DNA from: Flavobacteriales bacterium UBA1694
GTDB lineage: Bacteria; Bacteroidota; Bacteroidia; Flavobacteriales; Weeksellaceae
Length of the DNA stretch: 7,493 nt
Direction: 5' to 3'
Assembly: GCA_002319955.1 (NCBI GenBank)
Contig: DCJS01000045.1
Span: 1-7,493 of the forward strand
The notes under the pieces were generated by a model that saw nothing but the letters and a program-made list of their open reading frames with translations, had not been told where the DNA came from and did not search any database. The translations under genes and the position numbers were made by a program. Positions 4,784 through 7,493 of the stretch are shown here, piece by piece (position 1 is the first letter of the stretch; every line of letters starts with the position of its first letter).

Positions 4784-5596
4784 ATGAAAACTTTATTTCA
4801 AGTCTTTATGCTTTTTGTGGCCGGCCTTATCAGTGCCCAACAAGTCGTTATTGGTCGCGTGAGTGTCGAGGATGACCGAAGCGTTTCAGGCGTCACGGTG
4901 TATAACGTGGCAAGTGAGAGTCTCACCCAAACGGATAATGATGGGCATTTTCTAATTTATGCAAACCCTGGAGAAGAGATTCGGTTTATAAAGAGAGGAT
5001 TTGAGCGTGTAAGTTACCGCGTCGACTCACAGAGCTTTGCAGGCCCTTTGTCGATCAATCTAAGGCTTTTAGAGCAGCAGATTGAAGAAGTCGTCATTGG
5101 CTTTAGTCCCTCGGGGATTCTCTCCAAAGATTCCCGGGCCTTAGACCGTCCGCTGCGCGAGCGAAAACTGAATGAAGACATGGCCTCGTATATGTATAAA
5201 CCGCCCACTGGGGGCGCTTACCCTTCGAACCAAATGCCTTCGACCCTTTCCATGGGGCCTGAATTTTCAAAGGGTCAAATGGATTTAATGAAATTGGCCT
5301 CTGGCCTAGCCACCCTCGTGAAAGCTGCCAAAGCAGTCCCCCCACCTTCCTACGCGCAGCGCGAGGCATTTTACAGACGTGTGAAGCAGACGACCGATTT
5401 AACCTATTTTTACAGCCTTGGACTCGATGAGTACGAGTTCGATATCTTTTTGGCTTACGCCGACAAGCAACTTGATCTGACGAAAAACTATCGCCTTGCG
5501 TTTAACAGTAAGGCCATTGAAGGGCAGCTCAAAGGCCTTGTGAAAAAATTCCTCGATACGAGAGTCACCGTGCAAAAAGAAGCGCAGCCCTCTTAA
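4784..5596 (+). CDS. Exported protein with carboxypeptidase-regulatory-like domain and SusC-like EEVVIGF motif (paralogue B)
   Basis: The protein has 270 residues. The signal peptide MKTLFQVFMLFVAGLISAQ is cleaved probably after SA or AQ (residues 18-19). Residues 22-95 are a CarboxypepD_reg-like domain (VVIGRVSVEDDRSVSGVTVY, TDNDGHFLIYANPGEEIRFI, KRGFERV) closely parallel to paralogue A; compare DELRFVRKGYER with EEIRFIKRGFER. IEEVVIGFSPSG (100-111) follows, like the EEVVVxGYG motif that joins this domain to the plug in SusC/RagA receptors. No plug or beta-barrel follows; the protein ends after another 160 residues. A Pro/Met-rich segment (YKPPTGGAYPSNQMPSTLSM, about 138-157) comes next. The C-terminal region (DEYEFDIFLAYADKQLDLTK...FLDTRV) shares the spacing of aromatic and Leu residues with paralogue A. 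The preceding stop is 32 nt away, with an A-rich start region typical of Bacteroidetes translation initiation. The role is unknown; interaction with the envelope or TonB machinery is speculative. Confidence 0.85.
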   Translation: MKTLFQVFMLFVAGLISAQQVVIGRVSVEDDRSVSGVTVYNVASESLTQTDNDGHFLIYANPGEEIRFIKRGFERVSYRVDSQSFAGPLSINLRLLEQQIEEVVIGFSPSGILSKDSRALDRPLRERKLNEDMASYMYKPPTGGAYPSNQMPSTLSMGPEFSKGQMDLMKLASGLATLVKAAKAVPPPSYAQREAFYRRVKQTTDLTYFYSLGLDEYEFDIFLAYADKQLDLTKNYRLAFNSKAIEGQLKGLVKKFLDTRVTVQKEAQPS

Positions 5597-5723
5597 ATTC
5601 AACTCTAAGACTTAAACAGGGCTCAGTATCCTACACTCTGAAAACCCGTTTTCTAAAGACGGAACAAATTTTGTTATCTAACTTGCTAGAAAGCACCCTT
5701 GGGCGCGTAAAATCAATTGGATT

Positions 5724-6455
5724 ATGAATAAATCGATCATTGCCGTGGCTATTGCGGCCTTAGGCTTTATAATTGGGGTTTTAATCTTCGGCTCTGCTAT
5801 TAAGAACCGAAATAAAACGGACAACACCATACTGGTTACCGGACTTGGAACGAAAACCTTTACTTCCGATTTAATCACTTGGAATGGAAATTTCTCAAGG
5901 ACGAGTTTTGAGCTCCAAAGCGCCTACGCGGAGTTGGCCTCCGATAAAGCGGTAATTTCTGAGTATCTAAAATCAAAAGGCATTAAGCCTGAGGAAATGG
6001 TCTTCTCGGCCGTAGATATTCAAAAGCTTTATAATTATTCGAACGATGCGAATGGAAACAGCCTTCGAAATTTCGGGGGCTACCAACTGATGCAAAAAGT
6101 ATCTATTGAAAGTAAGGAAGTCGCAAAAATAGAGGAGCTTTCCAGAAACATTACCGAGATCATTAACCGCGGCATCGAGTTTACCTCAAGTCCCCCGAAT
6201 TATTTTTACACCAAACTCTCAGAGGTAAAACAGCAAATGATTTCGGATGCGACTAACGATGCTAAAGAGCGCGCACAGAAGATTGCGGATGGCGCCGGAG
6301 CAAAGCTTGGTAAGTTGAAAAAAGGCTCGACCGGTGTGATCCAAATTACGGCGCCAAACTCCACCGAGGAGTATTCCTGGGGCGGGACCTATAACACCTC
6401 TTCAAAAGAGAAGGAGTCCAGTATTACTGTGAAATTGGAATACGAAGTAAACTAG
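5724..6455 (+). CDS. SIMPL domain (DUF541) protein, membrane-anchored or exported
   Basis: The protein has 243 residues. Residues 4-24 (SIIAVAIAALGFIIGVLIFG) form a single hydrophobic segment acting as signal or N-terminal anchor. The remainder is a SIMPL/DUF541 domain. It opens with TILVTGLGTKTFTSDL (35-50), then a helix with AYAELASDKAVISEYLKSKG, then IEFTSSPPNYFYTKL, and the family's best-known helix ISDATNDAKERAQKIADGAG (about 173-192) followed by LGKLKK. The final strand, SSITVKLEYEV, is typical of the family's end. The length of about 240 residues is normal. SIMPL proteins are widespread periplasmic proteins, some forming oligomeric rings; their biochemical role is largely unknown (the name comes from a signalling molecule associated with mouse pelle-like kinase). 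The gene is 127 nt downstream of paralogue B and 73 nt upstream of the amylase, in the same direction, without a clear terminator between them. Confidence 0.92.
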   Translation: MNKSIIAVAIAALGFIIGVLIFGSAIKNRNKTDNTILVTGLGTKTFTSDLITWNGNFSRTSFELQSAYAELASDKAVISEYLKSKGIKPEEMVFSAVDIQKLYNYSNDANGNSLRNFGGYQLMQKVSIESKEVAKIEELSRNITEIINRGIEFTSSPPNYFYTKLSEVKQQMISDATNDAKERAQKIADGAGAKLGKLKKGSTGVIQITAPNSTEEYSWGGTYNTSSKEKESSITVKLEYEVN

Positions 6456-6500
6456 CTGGCCTTTGGTTACTTTAGAGCGTGGTGGTTTTAATTAATTCAC

Positions 6501-6508
6501 TAGATTTG
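6501..6508 (+). promoter_or_regulatory. -7 promoter element for the amylase gene
   Basis: TAGATTTG at 6501-6508 matches TAnnTTTG exactly and lies 20 nt before the ATG at 6529, implying a short leader. No TTTG sits at the normal -33 distance; the nearest upstream TTTG (6462-6465) is 35 bases away. The amylase may therefore be transcribed separately from the SIMPL gene. Confidence 0.5.
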
Positions 6509-6528
6509 TGAAACATTTTCAATAAACT

Positions 6529-7493
6529 ATGAAATTTAGACCACTCTTTATTCTTGGGATGACCCTAAGTATACTCTTAAGTTGCGGCTCTGAGGGCGCA
6601 AGAGATCCTGATCCAACGCCAAGCCCTAATCCAGATCCCAAGCCCACTCCAGGGGAGGTGGTCGTGAAACCGAATTTTAACACCATTCACGTCACTACCC
6701 ATGACGGAAAACCCTTCTCAGTCGGCGTTACGCCTCCAAGTGGTACCGCTGTGGGCGGGCCAGGTGGACCGGTGATGATGCAGGCTTTTTACTGGGACGT
6801 GCCAATGGGCGGAACCTGGTGGGATCTCATGAGTCAAAAAGTCGCTTCTTGGTCGAGCGCTGGTATCGGAGCTATGTGGCTTCCCCCGGTAACCAAGGGA
6901 CAAAGTGGCGGGTACTCTATGGGTTACGACCCTTACGACTATTTTGACTTTGGGCAGTACAATCAGCACGGAACCACAGAAACTCGGTTTGGATCGAAAG
7001 ACGAGCTGGTTAATTTAATTACCAAGGCGCACCAAAATAATGTGATGGTCTATGCGGATATCGTCTTAAACCATAACAGTGGAGGCAGCTCCGAGGCGAA
7101 CCCTTACACAGGGACGAACACATGGACCGATTTTACGGGCGTGGCCTCAGGACTCTTTAAAAGAAACTACGAATCATTTTATCCCAACAGCACGGGAGCC
7201 CATGACGAGGACCGTTTTGGCGATATGCCCGATTTAAGCCACGCGAGCCCTTACGTGCAGGATTGGTTTTGGAAAAAGCCAGAATCGGTGGGACAGTATT
7301 ATAAAAACACCCTTAAGTTTGATGGCTGGCGCTTTGACTTTGTTAAAGGCTTTGGCCCTTGGGTCGTAAAAGACTGGAACGCTGCAGTAGGAGGATTCTC
7401 CGTTGGAGAACTCTGGGATACCAACCTACAACTTGTGGACTCATGGGTGAAAGCCTCAGGCAGTAACGTGTTTGATTTCTCGACCTACTATCT
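6529..7493 (+). CDS. Lipoprotein alpha-amylase, GH13 (GH13_7-like), 3' truncated by the window end
   Basis: The frame is open from ATG 6529 to the last base (321 complete codons). MKFRPLFILGMTLSILLSC is a lipoprotein signal with Cys19 as anchor, followed by a Pro/Asp linker (DPDPTPSPNPDPKPTPG, 26-42). The catalytic barrel begins near VMMQAFYWDVPMGGTWWDL (82-100). Conserved GH13 regions are present: YADIVLNH (region I, Asp177, Asn181, His182), GWRFDFVKG (region II, nucleophile Asp270, with Arg268), and VGELWD (region III, acid/base Glu294). Region IV with the third catalytic Asp lies beyond the window. Motifs such as LPPVTKGQSGGYSMGYDPYD, TRFGSK and GFGPWVVKDW resemble the Thermococcales alpha-amylases (GH13_7). 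The enzyme should hydrolyse internal alpha-1,4-glucosidic bonds of starch or glycogen at the cell envelope. No SusC/SusD genes are in view, so a starch-utilisation locus is not shown. The family is certain; the subfamily is inferred from memory. Confidence 0.95.
   Translation, partial: MKFRPLFILGMTLSILLSCGSEGARDPDPTPSPNPDPKPTPGEVVVKPNFNTIHVTTHDGKPFSVGVTPPSGTAVGGPGGPVMMQAFYWDVPMGGTWWDLMSQKVASWSSAGIGAMWLPPVTKGQSGGYSMGYDPYDYFDFGQYNQHGTTETRFGSKDELVNLITKAHQNNVMVYADIVLNHNSGGSSEANPYTGTNTWTDFTGVASGLFKRNYESFYPNSTGAHDEDRFGDMPDLSHASPYVQDWFWKKPESVGQYYKNTLKFDGWRFDFVKGFGPWVVKDWNAAVGGFSVGELWDTNLQLVDSWVKASGSNVFDFSTYY

Noticed and set aside
5103..5369. Minus-strand open frame of 88 codons within paralogue B
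   Set aside because: It overlaps a convincing plus-strand gene with signal peptide and known domain, and its translation looks like random low-quality coding.
6718..6969. Minus-strand open frame of 83 codons inside the amylase gene
   Set aside because: It lies entirely within strongly conserved amylase coding sequence, and its translation has no recognisable features. It is a shadow of the real gene.

Overview
The window looks like chromosomal DNA of a member of the Bacteroidota, most likely class Flavobacteriia. The signs are exact TAnnTTTG promoter -7 elements (the unusual Bacteroidetes sigma-A signature) in several intergenic regions, A/T-rich start regions without clear Shine-Dalgarno sites, carboxypeptidase-regulatory-like domains of the SusC type, and small Cys-rich exported proteins of a kind I know from flavobacteria. 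I cannot fix the genus.

Layout. Positions 1-738 hold the 3' part of a CBS-domain/CorC_HlyC hemolysin-family membrane protein. It faces a leftward block across a strong bidirectional terminator (824-866). The leftward block has three genes: a small lipoprotein with a TRASH/YHS-like CCxxC metal-binding motif (883-1275), a small Cys-rich exported protein ending in QPP (1460-1819), and a conserved-looking two-helix membrane protein with a coiled coil (2010-2474). The first two probably belong to metal handling.

Positions 2475-3300 are AT-rich and look like a graveyard of accessory DNA. They contain four tandem 23-bp repeats resembling the multi-repeat end of an IS21-type insertion sequence, with no transposase left. 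Next to them are the decayed remains of what seems to be a HigB/RelE-type toxin and an XRE-type antitoxin that has lost its HTH. These remains abut the terminator of ssrA (tmRNA, 3308-3706, minus strand). The tmRNA encodes the tag GDQEFALAA and has its own TAnnTTTG promoter.

Right of ssrA and divergent from it is a rightward block. It holds two tandem paralogues, each with a signal peptide and a carboxypeptidase-regulatory-like domain followed by an unrecognised C-terminal region (3966-4751 and 4784-5596). They are followed by a SIMPL/DUF541 protein (5724-6455) and the 5' two-thirds or so of a lipoprotein alpha-amylase of GH13 (6529 to the window end). The amylase resembles the Thermococcales-type enzymes (GH13_7) and has intact nucleophile and acid/base residues.

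Most of the window is ordinary flavobacterial envelope biology. The parts worth a second look are the repeat array plus decayed toxin-antitoxin locus beside ssrA, the paralogue pair with a SusC-like EEVVIGF motif but no beta-barrel, and the possible metal-responsive Cys-rich pair. I do not see a convincing intact novel defence or mobile system.
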